This document shows, piece by piece, positions 10,510 through 20,571 of a stretch of 64,000 bases of DNA (its first letter is position 1; each line of letters starts with the position of its first letter). The notes under the pieces were generated by a model. It made no database searches, was not told the origin of the DNA, and worked only from the letters and a program-made list of their open reading frames with translations. The translations under genes were made by a program, and so were the position numbers. The DNA is taken from assembly GCA_024703915.1 (NCBI GenBank), contig CP087969.1, positions 3,658,001 through 3,722,000 of the forward strand, read 5' to 3'. This DNA comes from Massilia sp. H-1. GTDB taxonomy: Bacteria > Pseudomonadota > Gammaproteobacteria > Burkholderiales > Burkholderiaceae_D.

Positions 10510-10854
10510 ATGGCACATCATGCTCTGGCATCACAGGAAAGCTACAACCCCAACCACCTGCTCGATATTCTGCTCGGCAAAATGCAGCTGAAAAACGATG
10601 CAGCCTTGTCGCGCATGCTGGAAGTCGCGCCGCCGGTCATCAGCAAGATCCGCCACCACCGCTTGCCGGTCGGCGCCTCGCTCCTGATCCGCATGCACGA
10701 AGTCACCGGCATGAGCATCCGCGACCTGCGCGACCTGATGGGCGACCGCCGCACCAAGTATCGTCTGTCGGACGCGCAAGGCCGTCCAAAACCAAGCGAA
10801 GAAAAAGCGGCCGCGCCAGAAGGCGGTTCGACGACTGGCAATTATGCGCACTGA
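10510..10854 (+). CDS. Small Cro/C1-like helix-turn-helix protein
   Basis: Intact 114-residue protein. Residues about 25-65 (KNDAALSRMLEVAPPVISKI, then RLPVGASLLIRMHEVTGMS) look like a Cro/C1-type HTH; the tail is low complexity (SEEKAAAPEGGSTTGN). A ribosome site GAGG lies 7 bp before the ATG. I do not recognise a named family. Similar short HTH proteins are, to my knowledge, common in Oxalobacteraceae. It stands alone behind a long AT-rich leader, suggesting its own regulation. Target unknown. Confidence 0.8.
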   Translation: MAHHALASQESYNPNHLLDILLGKMQLKNDAALSRMLEVAPPVISKIRHHRLPVGASLLIRMHEVTGMSIRDLRDLMGDRRTKYRLSDAQGRPKPSEEKAAAPEGGSTTGNYAH

Positions 10855-10908
10855 CGGCACGGGCATGCTTAGGCCAGGCCGCGCATGCCGGTACCAGCAG
10901 GCCGCTGA

Positions 10909-10941
10909 GTTCGCCCCTGCAGCAAGATGGCGGGGGCGAAC
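10909..10941. terminator. GC-rich stem-loop between convergent genes
   Basis: The arms GTTCGCCCC (10909-10917) and GGGGCGAAC (10933-10941) are exactly complementary with a 15-nt loop. It lies between the HTH gene (plus) and the HDOD gene (minus), so it could end both transcripts. There is no T-run, so it is a structure-only call. Confidence 0.55.
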
Positions 10942-10950
10942 CCGGCAACG

Positions 10951-11793
10951 TCAGTTCAGCAAGATTTGCGTGATTTCCTCGAATTGCAGTTCGGCTTCGC
11001 GGAACACGTGCAGCCATGCTTCTTCGTTCAGTCCGAGCGCCGTCCACGCGACCGTCGAAACTGTCGGGACGAGGTCGTTCTCTTCTTGCGCCACATCGAG
11101 CGCATGGACGACCGCATTGGCCACATGCACGATGGTGGCAAGCACCCCTGAACCCGGTTCCGCCGGGTCGTGATGGTGCGCGATCGCCGACTTGATCGTA
11201 TCCGAAAAATTCCAGTGTTCGGCCAGCGCCACGCCGGCCACCACATGGTCCACGCCCATCACCGCCTGCTCCGCTTCCAGCACCTGGCTGTCGTTGGCAT
11301 TGCGCCAGACCATGACCTGCGCGTATTCCTTGGGGAAGGTGCTGACCAGGACCAGGCGTCCTATGTCATGCAGCAAGCCTGCAGTAAACGCGTAATCCTG
11401 ATTGAAGCGCACCCGGCGCGCGATGACCTTGCAGCAGGCGGCTGCCGCGATCGAGTGGCGCCAGAATGCCCGGTCGTCGAAGCCCACGCACTGGCCATGC
11501 GCGAAGCAGCCGGTCACGGCCGCGGCGGTGATCAGGTTGCGCGTGGTCTGGAAGCCGAGGAAGGTGATGGCTTGCTGGATCGTGGTGACCTTGACCTGCA
11601 AGCCGTACAGCGAGGAATTGGCCAGGCGCAGGGTCTTGGCGGTAAGCGCCTGATCGTAGGAGACTTTTTCGCGAGCACGGAAATGTCGACATCCTGCTGG
11701 TCGATCGCGCTCAGCAGCTCCATCACGACCGTCAGGCAGTGAAGGCAGGTCTTGCAGATTCCTGACGATGTCATCGAGGACGATCTCGCTCAT
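10951..11793 (-). CDS. HDOD-domain signalling protein (frameshifted near its start)
   Basis: HDOD domain protein, a catalytically inactive HD-related output module found in bacterial signalling. Visible features are VSYDQALTAKTLRLANSSLYG, AITFLGFQTTRNLI, AGLLHDIGRLVL and AIAHHHDP. About 280 residues. The early part is split near 11680-11740, where the conserved LPSLPTVVMELL segment is distributed over two frames. Its ATG (11793) overlaps the stop of the next gene upstream as ATGA, so the pair is co-translated. HDOD proteins often sit near sensor kinases, as here, with a kinase divergent 480 bp away. Confidence 0.87.
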   Translation of the reverse strand: MSEIVLDDIVRNLQDLPSLPDGRDGAAERDRPAGCRHFRAREKVSYDQALTAKTLRLANSSLYGLQVKVTTIQQAITFLGFQTTRNLITAAAVTGCFAHGQCVGFDDRAFWRHSIAAAACCKVIARRVRFNQDYAFTAGLLHDIGRLVLVSTFPKEYAQVMVWRNANDSQVLEAEQAVMGVDHVVAGVALAEHWNFSDTIKSAIAHHHDPAEPGSGVLATIVHVANAVVHALDVAQEENDLVPTVSTVAWTALGLNEEAWLHVFREAELQFEEITQILLN

Positions 11794-12128
11794 TGGCCTG
11801 CTCCCCGGTCCAGTCGGAAGTCGGTGATGTACTGGCGCAGCAGACCGGTCGCGCGGTCGCTGTCGTCGGCCAGGTCGTGCTTGCGGAACAGGTGGGCCAG
11901 GCGCGCTTCGATCTTGGCCGGGTCCTTGACCACGGGCGGCGCCTGCGCTTCATCGCACAGGACGGCCAGCATGTCGATCCCGTGGCTGGGCAGCAGTGCG
12001 ATGGTGCGTTCGTTCAGGACCGCGCCCTTGGGCAGCAGGACCTGGCCCTGCTGGTCCAGCAATTCATCCGACAAGACCATTCCTGGCTTCACCTCTGACA
12101 GCGCCAGGTGCTGGTAAGCTGCATTCAT
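11790..12128 (-). CDS. Small conserved protein co-translated with the HDOD protein
   Basis: Intact 112-residue protein beginning MNAAYQHLALSEVKPGMVLS, followed by ELLDQQGQVLLPKGAVLNE. The 'PGMVLS...LLD..G.VLLPKG..L' pattern resembles the N-terminal region found ahead of HD-GYP/HDOD domains. The stop overlaps the HDOD start (ATGA), implying a functional pair. Function unknown; a partner or sensory extension of the HDOD protein is my inference. Confidence 0.75.
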   Translation of the reverse strand: MNAAYQHLALSEVKPGMVLSDELLDQQGQVLLPKGAVLNERTIALLPSHGIDMLAVLCDEAQAPPVVKDPAKIEARLAHLFRKHDLADDSDRATGLLRQYITDFRLDRGAGQ

Positions 12129-12270
12129 GCCCGCCTCCCTGTAGATAACTCGATCTTACCATCGCGAAACCGCGCTGTGACGCCCGTGGACGATCTTTAC
12201 TTGATGTTAGATTTCTTGCCATTCGGCAGGGCTTCCCGTACATTGGAAGGGCGTGTGCACTGGAGGATTG

Positions 12271-13868
12271 ATGTTCAGTATTCAAAATCGGCTCAAACTG
12301 CTGTTTGTGGTGATCGTCACGCTGGTGCTGGCCATTTCCGGCAGCTATACCCAGTATTCGCTCGGCAAGGACCTCGAGGCCAGCAACCAGCGCTTGCGCC
12401 AGGGGTGCTGACGCGCCTTCAGATCAGTCTGCCTTCCGCCCTGTGGGATCTCGACAAGTCCAAGGTCGACAGCATTGTCGAAGCCGAAATGCTGCCGCCC
12501 GAAGTGGTGTCCATCCGCGTCTACGATACCTCGGTCGGCCTGTTCAGCCTAAGCAAGCTGCGCGCCTCCACCGGCCAATTGGTCGCGGTCGACCAGGCCC
12601 CCGAGCCACTTGCACACCCCGGTCGAAGCGACCCTCGTGTTCCAGGATGGCGGCTCGGCCAGCGCCTCGATCAAGCCGGTCTCGGTCGGCAAAGTGGTCA
12701 TCAATTTCTCGCGCGCCCAGATCGACGCCGCCCTCGCGTCCGAACTGATGCGCAAAGTGGCCGAAGTGCTGCTGCTCGATATTTTCCTGGTGCTGGCGCT
12801 GTCGCTGTCGCTGCGCATGGTGTTCGAGCCGCTCAAGCAATTGCGTGACGGCTTGTTCGACCTGGCCACGCGCGGCACCGACGACGTCGAGGAATTGCCC
12901 GAGAACCGGCGCGACGAACTGGGCGACGTGATCCGCGGCTTCAACCAGATCCAGCGCCGCCTCAAGTCGACCATTCTGCGGATACGCGAAGCCGAAGATG
13001 CGGCGCGCCGCTCGGCCCAGCAAACGGCCCAGGCCCTGACCGATCTGCGCCAGACCCAGGAGTCGCTGCTGCAGGCAGAACGCCTGGCCTCGCTCGGTAG
13101 TCTGGTGGCCGGGGTCGCCCACGAAATCAATACCCCGGTCGGCATCGCGCTGACCAGCGCCTCGGTGCTCAAGACGGCCACCGATGAAATCCAGGTGGCG
13201 GTCAACACCACCGGCCTGAAAAAATCCGACATCATGCGCTACCTCGATACGGCCAACGAGAGCGCGCCTGATCATGAACAATGCCTACCGCGCGGCCCAC
13301 CTGATCCACAGCTTCAAGCAGATCGCGGTCGACCAGACCAGCGAGGCGCGGCGGCCGTTCGGGCTGAAAGAATATATCGAGGAAATCGTCTCCAGCCTGC
13401 AGCCCAAGCTGAAGAAGACGCCGATCCGGCTGGTGCTCAGCTGCCCGCCCGAGATCGTGCTCGACAGCTACCCGGGCGCGTTTGCCCAGGTCATCACCAA
13501 CCTCACCCTCAATTGCTGCGAGCACGCGTTCGAAGTCGATACGCCGGGCGAGATCCAGATCACGGCCCGCCTCGACGGCGAGATCGTCGAACTGCATGTC
13601 AAGGATGACGGCAAGGGGATCGCGCCCGATGTGCTGGACCGCATCTTCGATCCCTTCTTTACCACGCGGCGCGGGCAGGGCGGCACCGGACTCGGCCTGA
13701 ACATTGTTTTACAACCTGATTGCCAAGCAATTCGGCGGGACGATTGCGGTGGCCAGCACGCTCGGACAAGGCACCCATTTCACGCTGCGCATTCCGCGCG
13801 TCACGCCGCAAGATGCGGGCGCCGATCCGCAGCCGGTCACGGTGGTGGCGCCCGGCACCGGGGTTTGA
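12271..13868 (+). CDS. Membrane sensor histidine kinase (frameshifted)
   Basis: Two-component sensor. There is an N-terminal membrane helix ([20 protein letters not shown]), a periplasmic sensory segment, a second helix ([19 protein letters not shown], about residue 170), a HAMP-like linker, a coiled stretch, the phosphoacceptor box GVAHEINTP, and an ATPase domain with N box ([11 protein letters not shown]), DDGKGI and GGTGLGLN. About 532 residues, no receiver domain. The ATG at 12271 follows a TGGAGG ribosome site. Breaks are near 12405, 12605, 13266 (loss of a CG unit) and 13708. No response regulator is adjacent; divergence from the HDOD pair suggests that link. Confidence 0.86.
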
Positions 13869-13989
13869 TTGCGGCACTTGAGGGGCGCCAAGCAGCTGCC
13901 CTTGAAGTATTGTATTCTCGGCCTGCTTTGAGGTTGTCGCTTGCCACCGCGCGCCATGCCGTCGCGCATTCTATTTTCTGAGGACCATC

Positions 13990-14604
13990 ATGAAACTCTA
14001 TTTCAGCCCCGGCGCCTGCTCCCTGTCTCCCCATATCGTCCTGCGCGAATCGGGACTGGCGTTCACGACGGAGAAAGTGGATTTGCGCAGCAAGCTCACA
14101 GTAAGCGGCGCCGACTATCGCGCCATCAATCCGAAGGGCTACGTGCTTAAGCGCTGGAAACCGACGAAGGCGTGCTGCTGACCGAAGGTCCGGCCATCGT
14201 CCAGTACGTGGCCGACAAGGCAGCCAAACCAGGGGCCTGGCAGCCACTGCCATCGCAGCAGCATCGCGCCTACCAGCTGATCGAGTGGCTCAATTTCATT
14301 TCGACCGAAGTGCACAAGAATTACAGTCCGCTGTTCAATCCCGCCGCCAGCGAGGACATGAAGGCGGCCGCGCGACGGCCTCAACAAGCGCTATGCTTAC
14401 CTGGACGGCATCCTGGCCCAGCGCGACTTTTTGCTGGGCGACCAGTTCAGCGTGGCCGACGCCTATTTGTTTGTGGTGACCAACTGGGCCCGGCTGGTCA
14501 AGCTGGACCTGGCGTCCTATCCCCACGTGCAAGCGTTCCATGCCCGGGTTGGCGCGCGCCCGGCAGTGCAGGATGCACTGCGCGCCGAAGGCCTCATTGA
14601 TTAA
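13990..14604 (+). CDS. gstA: Glutathione S-transferase, beta-class GstA-like (frameshifted)
   Basis: Conjugates or transfers glutathione; cytoplasmic. The N-terminus [20 protein letters not shown] has the beta-class active-site region including Cys10, and the thioredoxin-like domain continues through the Pro-containing GYVPALETDEG and [10 protein letters not shown]. The all-helical C-terminal domain includes [17 protein letters not shown]. 204 residues, the usual size. A GCCGGC-type break at 14147 and loss of one CG unit near 14374 split it. It is followed 20 bp later by the metallo-beta-lactamase-fold gene, so the two may share a transcript. Confidence 0.9.
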
Positions 14605-14624
14605 CCCAACCTGAAAGACCTGCC

Positions 14625-15480
14625 ATGACCCTGATCAAGCGCGCCCTGTGCACAAGCCTGCTGCTGCTCGGTTCTGACCGCGTTCATGGCCGAGCTAAAC
14701 CCCGACTCGTCAAACAATTGCGCGTCTATGTCTTCGACTGCGGCACCATCGACGTGAGCGATATCTCCGTGTTCAGTCCCGGTGTGGACGTGGGCCAGAA
14801 AAAGACGCTGACCGATTCCTGCTACCTGATCGCGCATCCGAAAGGCACGCTGATGTGGGATACCGGCTTCAAGCGATGAACTGGCCACCATGGCCGACGG
14901 CAAGAAGGTCAGCGACAAGTTCCACGTGCGTCTGAAAAAGTCGCTGGCCGCGCAGTTCAAGGAGATCGGCTACGCGCCGGAGTCGGTCAATTTCCTGGGC
15001 TTGTCGCACATGCATTTCGATCATATCGGCAATGTCGGCCTGTTCCCCAAGGCCACGCTCCTGATGCAGAAGGAAGAGTATGAATCGGCCTTCGGCCCCG
15101 ACGCTGCCAAGTTCGGCAACGATGCGAAGAACTATCCGACCCTGGCCGCCAATCCGAACCAGCAGCTGAGCGGCGACTTCGACGTGTTCGGCGACGGCAC
15201 GGTGGTGATCAAGCGCGAGGTGGGGCATACGCCTGGCCACCAGGTCCTGTCCCTCAAGCTCAAGAAGACCGGCAATGTGGTGCTCTCGGGCGACGTGGCG
15301 CACTTCACCAAGAACTGGGAAAACAAGCGGGTGCCGTCGTTTAACTTTGACAAGGACATGTCGGTCAAGGCGATGGAAGATGTGGCCGCCTTCGTCAGGG
15401 CCAACAAGGCCAAGTTCTGGATCCAGCACGACCTGGAGCAGAACGCCAAGATCAAGCACGCGCCGAAGTATTACGAGTAA
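14625..15480 (+). CDS. Secreted metallo-beta-lactamase-fold hydrolase (lactonase-like)
   Basis: Zinc hydrolase with the motif SHMHFDHIGN (about residues 125-134) and downstream metal ligands in VGHTPGHQ and VLSGDVAHF. The arrangement (TDSCYLIAHPKGTLMWDTG before the metal site) is like the N-acyl-homoserine-lactonase/AttM branch. The N-terminus is a signal peptide (MTLIKRALCTSLLLLG..), so it probably acts in the periplasm or outside. About 285 residues, with slips near 14665 and 14874. Quorum quenching is possible but unproven. Confidence 0.82.
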
Positions 15481-15489
15481 GCGCAGCGC

Positions 15490-15524
15490 AAAAAAAAATC
15501 CCGCCAGCGTGCGGGATTTTTTTT
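15490..15524 (+). terminator. Rho-independent terminator after the hydrolase gene
   Basis: The stem AAATCCCGC / GCGGGATTT around loop CAGCGT, flanked by A-runs and followed by eight T's (15517-15524), 10 bp after the stop codon. The flanking A-run means it could also act on minus-strand transcription. Confidence 0.85.
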
Positions 15525-15660
15525 CTTCTTCTTGTTCGAACAGCAGCAGGCTGCTGCAATATTGCGCGTCGGACAAATCGATCGGCCCCATCAGCTCGTC
15601 GTCAGGCGCAATGGCATGGTCAGCAAAATAAGACTGCAAGAAATTCAACAGGCGGGCCAT
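15520..15660 (-). CDS. Possible small protein of unknown function
   Basis: An open frame starting at 15660 (MARLLNFLQSYFADHAIAPD) with a GAGAG ribosome site just upstream codes for an acidic 45-50 residue segment ending in FEQEEEKK. As read, it stays open through the neighbouring terminator, so the true stop is not visible; a homopolymer slip at the A-run could hide it. Not recognised. The end coordinate is approximate. Confidence 0.35.
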
Positions 15661-16086
15661 GGCGTTCTCTCAAAAAATGAATCGTGTTTAAGGATCTTCT
15701 AACGAACCCGGCGTAGCATCAATTGCTGATACGAATTGTTACTGCTGCAAGCCAATTGTCCCTTTGATCACCGAAGCTTTGGCAGCCTGATAACGAGTCG
15801 CTTATCGCTTTGATCATAGCTGTTGCGTCGCAAGATTTTTTCAGCGCGGACCTGCTGTACCCGCGTTTTCTTTGGCGGTATAGTCTGCGTATTCCTATTG
15901 CCCTCAAGCACTTAAGTGATGGCATTGAATCAAGTGCGGGCCACCTCGCCCGTACTCTGCAGGACCGTATAGCGGGCAGGACATGCACCATGTGTCGAAC
16001 GCCGCTGTCTCTGCCGGGCCCACATCACGCCCGGCAGGCAAGGTAGTTTGATCGTCGCCCGTTATCACTTATTCATAAAGTTCGCC
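15661..16086. other. Intergenic region without a recognisable gene
   Basis: About 425 bp of mixed composition between the possible small gene and the FtsH-like gene. Short frames on both strands lack ribosome sites and familiar motifs. Presumably holds the promoter of the FtsH-like gene; I see no clear -35/-10 pair. Confidence 0.4.
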
Positions 16087-18049
16087 ATGCCCAACCTCGC
16101 CAAACTCCAGATCGCCTTGAAGAATGTCTACGTCCGTATCGGCGCCGCACTGCTGATCGCGGTGGCGGTCGGGATGGCCATGTATTGGTCCGATGTGCCG
16201 CAGGACGCCAGTCCCGTCGTGCACTCGCAAAATATTTCCGAAATCACCGCTGGCCGCGAACAAGGACAAGCTCGAGTACCTGCTGGTGGCCAAGCCGCTG
16301 TCGGAGTCGCCACGCTACGTGTTCAAGTTCAAGGGGGCGCCCGCGCTGCACGTGGTGAAAGTGCCGAGCACCTCGCATCTGAGCCTGGAGCGCGAAGTGC
16401 TGCTCAAGAACGCGATTCCGTATTCGATCGCGCGACGACTTCCTCGCTTCGCACAAGGCGGTGCTGCTTGACGATGGCCAGAGCGCGGCCGCGGCCGAAG
16501 CGATGGTCTTTCTCAAGCGCCATGCGCTCGATATTTTCCTGATCTGCCTGATCCTGTACGCGGTCAAGTTCGGCATTCCCGGCATGGGCATGAGCGCGTC
16601 CGTCATCATGCCCGACAAGCTCAAGGGCAGCATGGACGACCTGATCGGCATGGACGACATCAAGCAGGAAGTGCAGCACCTGGAGGACATGATCCGCAAC
16701 CGCAGCGAATACAAGTCGCACAATATCGACAAGCCCTTCAATGTCATGCTGACCGGCCCGGCTTACACCAGGCAAGACCAAGCTGGTCGGCTACCTGGCC
16801 AAGAAGCTCGGCGTGCCGCTGATCCAGGCATCCGGTTCGGCGCTCGAATCGGGCTACGTGGGGGGCGGCTCCAAGGCCCTCAATGCGCTGTACCGCAAGG
16901 CATGCGCGCGGCAGCTGCATCATCTTCCTGGACGAAGCGCAAACGCTGTTCATGCCGCGCGGCCGCGGCGAAAAGAAGTGGGAAGACGACACCGCCAACA
17001 CGCTGCTCGGTCTGCTTGACGGGGTCAGGAGCGACAAGGGCCAGGGCGTGATCTGGGTGGTCGCCTCCAACTTCGACGACGCCTCGGCCGAGATGGACGA
17101 GGCGATGCTGCGCCGCTTCTCGGTCAAGATCAATTTCCGCCTGCCCAACAAGAGCGAGCGCAGCGAATTGCTCAAGAATTTCCTGGGCCGCAAGAAAGCC
17201 TAGCCTGGTTGACTGGAACAACCTCGACCTGGGCCAGGTGGCCGAGATGACCGCCAACCTGAGTCCGGCACTGCTGGAGACCGTGGTCGAACGCGCCTCG
17301 ATGATTTCGATCCAGGAAAAGGCGATCATCAATACCGACCTGATGTTCCGCGCCTTCGAGCGCGCCACCCTCGGCCTGACCGACCGCGCCACCACGGCGG
17401 AAAAGCACAAGCAGCGCGAACGCGTGGCGCTGCACGAGCTGGGCCACTTCTTCATGCAGATCGACCCCTATCTGCGCCAGGGCATGCCGCTGGCCGAGGT
17501 GAAGGAAAAGTCGCACCTGCTCAAGATCAGTACCGAGTCGGTGTCCAAGCTGGGCGCGCTCGGCTACGTGCTGCAGTCGGGCGACGATGTCTCGCTGCGC
17601 ACGCTCGAGGAACTCGAGCAGGACGTGATCCAGCTGTACGGCGGCGTGGCGGCCGAAGAACTGTTCTACGGCGCGCGGCATTTCCGTGGGCAGCCAGAAC
17701 GACATCGAGAAGGCCACCAGGATGCTCAATCTGATGGTCAACCGCCTGTCCATGTATTCGCACGCGAAGATCGACTACGCGCAGCTCAAGAATGAAGGCA
17801 GCGGCGAGCACACGATCCGCCAGGTCGAACAGAAGTCCGACGAGCTGTACAGCTACACGCTGGGCGCGATCCGCGACTATCGCGAGGTGATCGAATCGAT
17901 CAAGGACACCCTGCTCGACCAGTACGTGCTGTCCAAGGATGCCGTGTTCGCCCTGCTGGAAGAGCGCCACGAAATGCTGATGGGCCCCCTCAGCGGCGCC
18001 CACCGCGCCAACCTCAAGCTGTGCGCGGAAGCGGCCGGCTGCAGTCTGA
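16087..18049 (+). CDS. FtsH-like membrane AAA+ zinc metalloprotease (divergent, frameshifted)
   Basis: Membrane-anchored AAA ATPase fused to an M41-type peptidase. There are two N-terminal membrane helices (IGAALLIAVAVGMAMYW near residue 17; LDIFLICLILYAVKFGI near 150) around an extracytoplasmic domain, then an AAA module (LTGPAGTGKT once corrected, SGYVGGGSKALNALY, Walker B IIFLDEAQTLF, single-Arg segment LRRFSVKI). The protease site is HELGH, where FtsH has HEAGH, with a later ligand region AAEELFYGARGISVGSQND. Sequence divergence from housekeeping FtsH is large, so I give no symbol. Breaks near 16249, 16433, 16765, 16905, 17204 (GCCGGC type) and 17690. The 3' end is uncertain (TGA at 18047 needs one slip). 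Confidence 0.82.
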
Positions 18050-19739
18050 TCAGTGCGGTTTTGCCAGCGCCGCGACGATGTGCGCGGTCATGTTCCGGGC
18101 CAGCTCCTGCTCGCCCAGGAACACGGTGCCCTGGCCTTCCTGGCGCAGCAGGTCGGCATCCTGCTCGCTGTGGGTGCGCACCAGGATCCCGACCGAGGGA
18201 TTGAGAATGCGCGCGGTTTCGATCATGGCGCGCACGTGGAAGGTGTCGGGCGTGGCGATGACCAGCAGCGCCGCATTGGCGATGTGGGCCTGAATCAGCA
18301 CCGAGGGCTCGGCCGCGTTGCTTAGCCACCGCCGCGATGTCGCTTGCGCGCAGCTGGTCGACCAGCTCCCGGTTCTGCTCCGCGACCACGAAGTGAATCT
18401 TCTGTTCTGCCAGCGTGTCGGCGATCATCCGTCCCACCCGCCCGTACCCGACCAGCACCACTTGTCCCGACAGGCGTTCCTGCGGCATCGTCATCGGCAG
18501 TTCGGCCAGCGGATCGGTGGAGCGGTCGCCACGGGCGCGCTCGGCCAGCCAGCCGCCCAGCGGCGCCACCGCCTTGAACAGCAGGGGATTGAGCGCGATC
18601 GAGATGATGGCGCTTAGCCAGGATCAGGTTCTGGCCCTGCACCGGCAGCAGGCCGAGCGACATGCCCATGGCCGCGAGGATGAACGAGAATTCGCCGATC
18701 TGGGCCAGGCTGGCCGATACCGTCAGCGCCGTATTGAGCGGGTAGCGCAGGCCCAGCACCAGCAGGAAGGCGGCCAGCGATTTGCCGAACATGATGATGG
18801 CCACCACCACCAGCACCCGCAGCGGGCTCTCGACCAGCACGGCCGGGTCGAACAGCATGCCGACCGAGACGAAGAACAGGACCGAGAACGCGTCGCGCAG
18901 CGGCAGCGATTCTTCGGCCGCGCGGTGCGACAGGGGCGACTCGCGCAACACCATCCCCGCAAAGAAGGCGCCCAGCGCGAACGAGACGCCGAACAGCGCC
19001 GATGAACCGTAGGCGATACCGACCGCCGCCGCGATCACGGCCAGCGTGAACAATTCGCGCGAACCGGTCTTGGCCACGCGCCACAGGAACCAGGGGAACA
19101 GCTTGCGGCCCACCAGCAGCATGAAGGCGATGAAGGCGGCCACCTGGCCGAGCGTGAGGGCGAGCGAGGTCCAGAGATTGCCGCCGCCGCCGCTGACCGT
19201 GCCGCCCAGGGGCCCGGCCAGGGCCTAGAAGCAGCATGACCAGCATCAGCACCGTGACCAGGTCTTCCACCACCAGCCAGCCGACCGCGATGCGGCCATT
19301 GAGGGACGCGAGCGAGCCCCGGTCTTCGAGCGCGCAGCAGCACCACCGTGCTGGCCACCGACAGCGCCAGCCCGAATACCAGGCCGGCGCCGATGCTCCA
19401 GCCCCAGAAGTGGGCCACGCCCATGCCCATGGCCGTGGCCACCGTGATCTGCAGCACCGCGCCGGGCAGCGCGATGGCGCGTACCTCGAGCAGATCGTCC
19501 AGCGAGAAATGCAGGCCGACGCCGAACATGAGCAGCATCACGCCGATCTCGGCCAGCTGTCCGGCCAGCGCCAGGTCGGCCGCGAAGCCCGGCGTGGCTT
19601 CTAGCCCCGATCAGAATGCCCGCGAGCAGATAGCCGACCAGGGCCTAAGCAACTTGAAACGGACGGCGATCATGCCGAACAGGAGCCCGAATCCGAGGGC
19701 GGCGGCAATGGTCGTGATCAGGCTCAGGTCGTGGTGCAT
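18050..19739 (-). CDS. ybaL: CPA2 cation:proton antiporter with TrkA-N domain, YbaL/KefB type (frameshifted)
   Basis: Inner-membrane monovalent cation/H+ antiporter. About 12 hydrophobic segments start from LSLITTIAAALGFGLLFGMI, and typical family stretches are visible (EIGVMLLMFGVGLHFSLDDL, LALSVASTVVLLRALE, GAFFAGMVLRESPLSHRAAE). The C-terminal TrkA-N nucleotide-binding domain (VVLVGYGRVGRMIADTL) probably gates it. About 562 residues. GCCGGC-type breaks at 18323, 18613, 19205, 19604 and 19646 plus a slip near 19325. Convergent with the FtsH-like gene with no space between them. Confidence 0.87.
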
Positions 19740-19819
19740 CGGGGGCGGCTCCTGGGGTGTGCGAACCCCCAGTATAGAGTGCGCGGCGATTCCGGGTGCG
19801 CGCCGCCGCCGGAACCGGG

Positions 19820-20456
19820 CTAGGGCGCGGTGGCCAGCGCCTGCAGCGCCTTGCGCATCGAGGCGCGCACGGCCAGGAATTCGGCGCTGCGTTCGCCCTT
19901 GTTCAGGCGGAACAGCATCAGGCCTTCGACCTGGGCCACCATCAGGATGGCGCGCTGCATGGTCTCTTCGTCGCCGATGGCGGGATTGACGCTGCGGATC
20001 ATGTTGAAGATGGTCTTGCGTTCGCGTCCGAGCATCTTGTCCATCAGGCGCGAGGCGAAGGCATTGCGCGAGGCCAGCGCCCACAGCTCGAAAAGATCGC
20101 GTGGGTGACCGGGTCGGTGATCTCCTCCAGGAACATGTCGGAGGTCGACAGGAAGCGTTCGAGCGGCGAGGCGCCCGGCATGGCGGCCGAAATCGAATCC
20201 ATCTTGGTCTGGAACAGGTCCATCGTGTACAGCAGCACCGCTTCGAGCAGGGCATCCTTGCTCTGGTAGTAGTGCTGCAGGTTCGACAAGCTCATGCCCG
20301 TCTCGGCCGCCACCCGTCGCATCGACAGGCTTAAGCATAGCCATCGGCGGCGAGCAGGGCACGCGCCGCCTGCAAAATCTCGTGCGCCCGCCCCAGCCCT
20401 TTTTCGGTGGTGCCGGACTGCTTGTGCTTGAGCGGATTGGTCAATGTGTCGGTCAT
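19820..20456 (-). CDS. TetR-family repressor of the divergent acyl-CoA operon (frameshifted)
   Basis: N-terminal TetR DNA-binding domain (HEILQAARALLAADGYAGLS, MRRVAAETGMSLSNLQHYYQ, SKDALLEAVL), then a ligand-binding domain ending RASMRKALQALATAP. 212 residues. A GCCGGC-type break at 20333 splits DGYAGLS, and another slip lies near 20090. It diverges from the thiolase gene, and a perfect dyad sits over the promoter between them, so it very likely represses that operon. The ligand is probably an acyl-CoA, by analogy with similar regulators. Confidence 0.88.
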
Positions 20457-20478
20457 GCCCCGATTATCGCATGGGGGT

Positions 20479-20530
20479 TTGAAAAATAGTACGCCTGACC
20501 TATAATTGCCGCATTAGGTCGTCCGACCTA
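20479..20530 (+). promoter_or_regulatory. Promoter and overlapping TetR operator for the thiolase operon
   Basis: TTGAAA (20479-20484) and TATAAT (20501-20506) are separated by 16 bp, a near-consensus sigma-70 promoter directed at the thiolase gene. Immediately downstream, TAGGTCG-TC-CGACCTA (20515-20530) is a perfect 7-bp inverted repeat covering the expected transcription start. Position and symmetry fit an operator for the divergent TetR protein; binding is inferred. Confidence 0.82.
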
Positions 20531-20571
20531 CTTCCGCATTCTAAACTGGGCAATCCTTACAGGAGTCGACA

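Noticed and set aside
15719-15991. Minus-strand frame of about 90 residues in the gap before the FtsH-like gene
   Set aside because: Composition (Arg/Ser-rich) and lack of ribosome site look non-coding.
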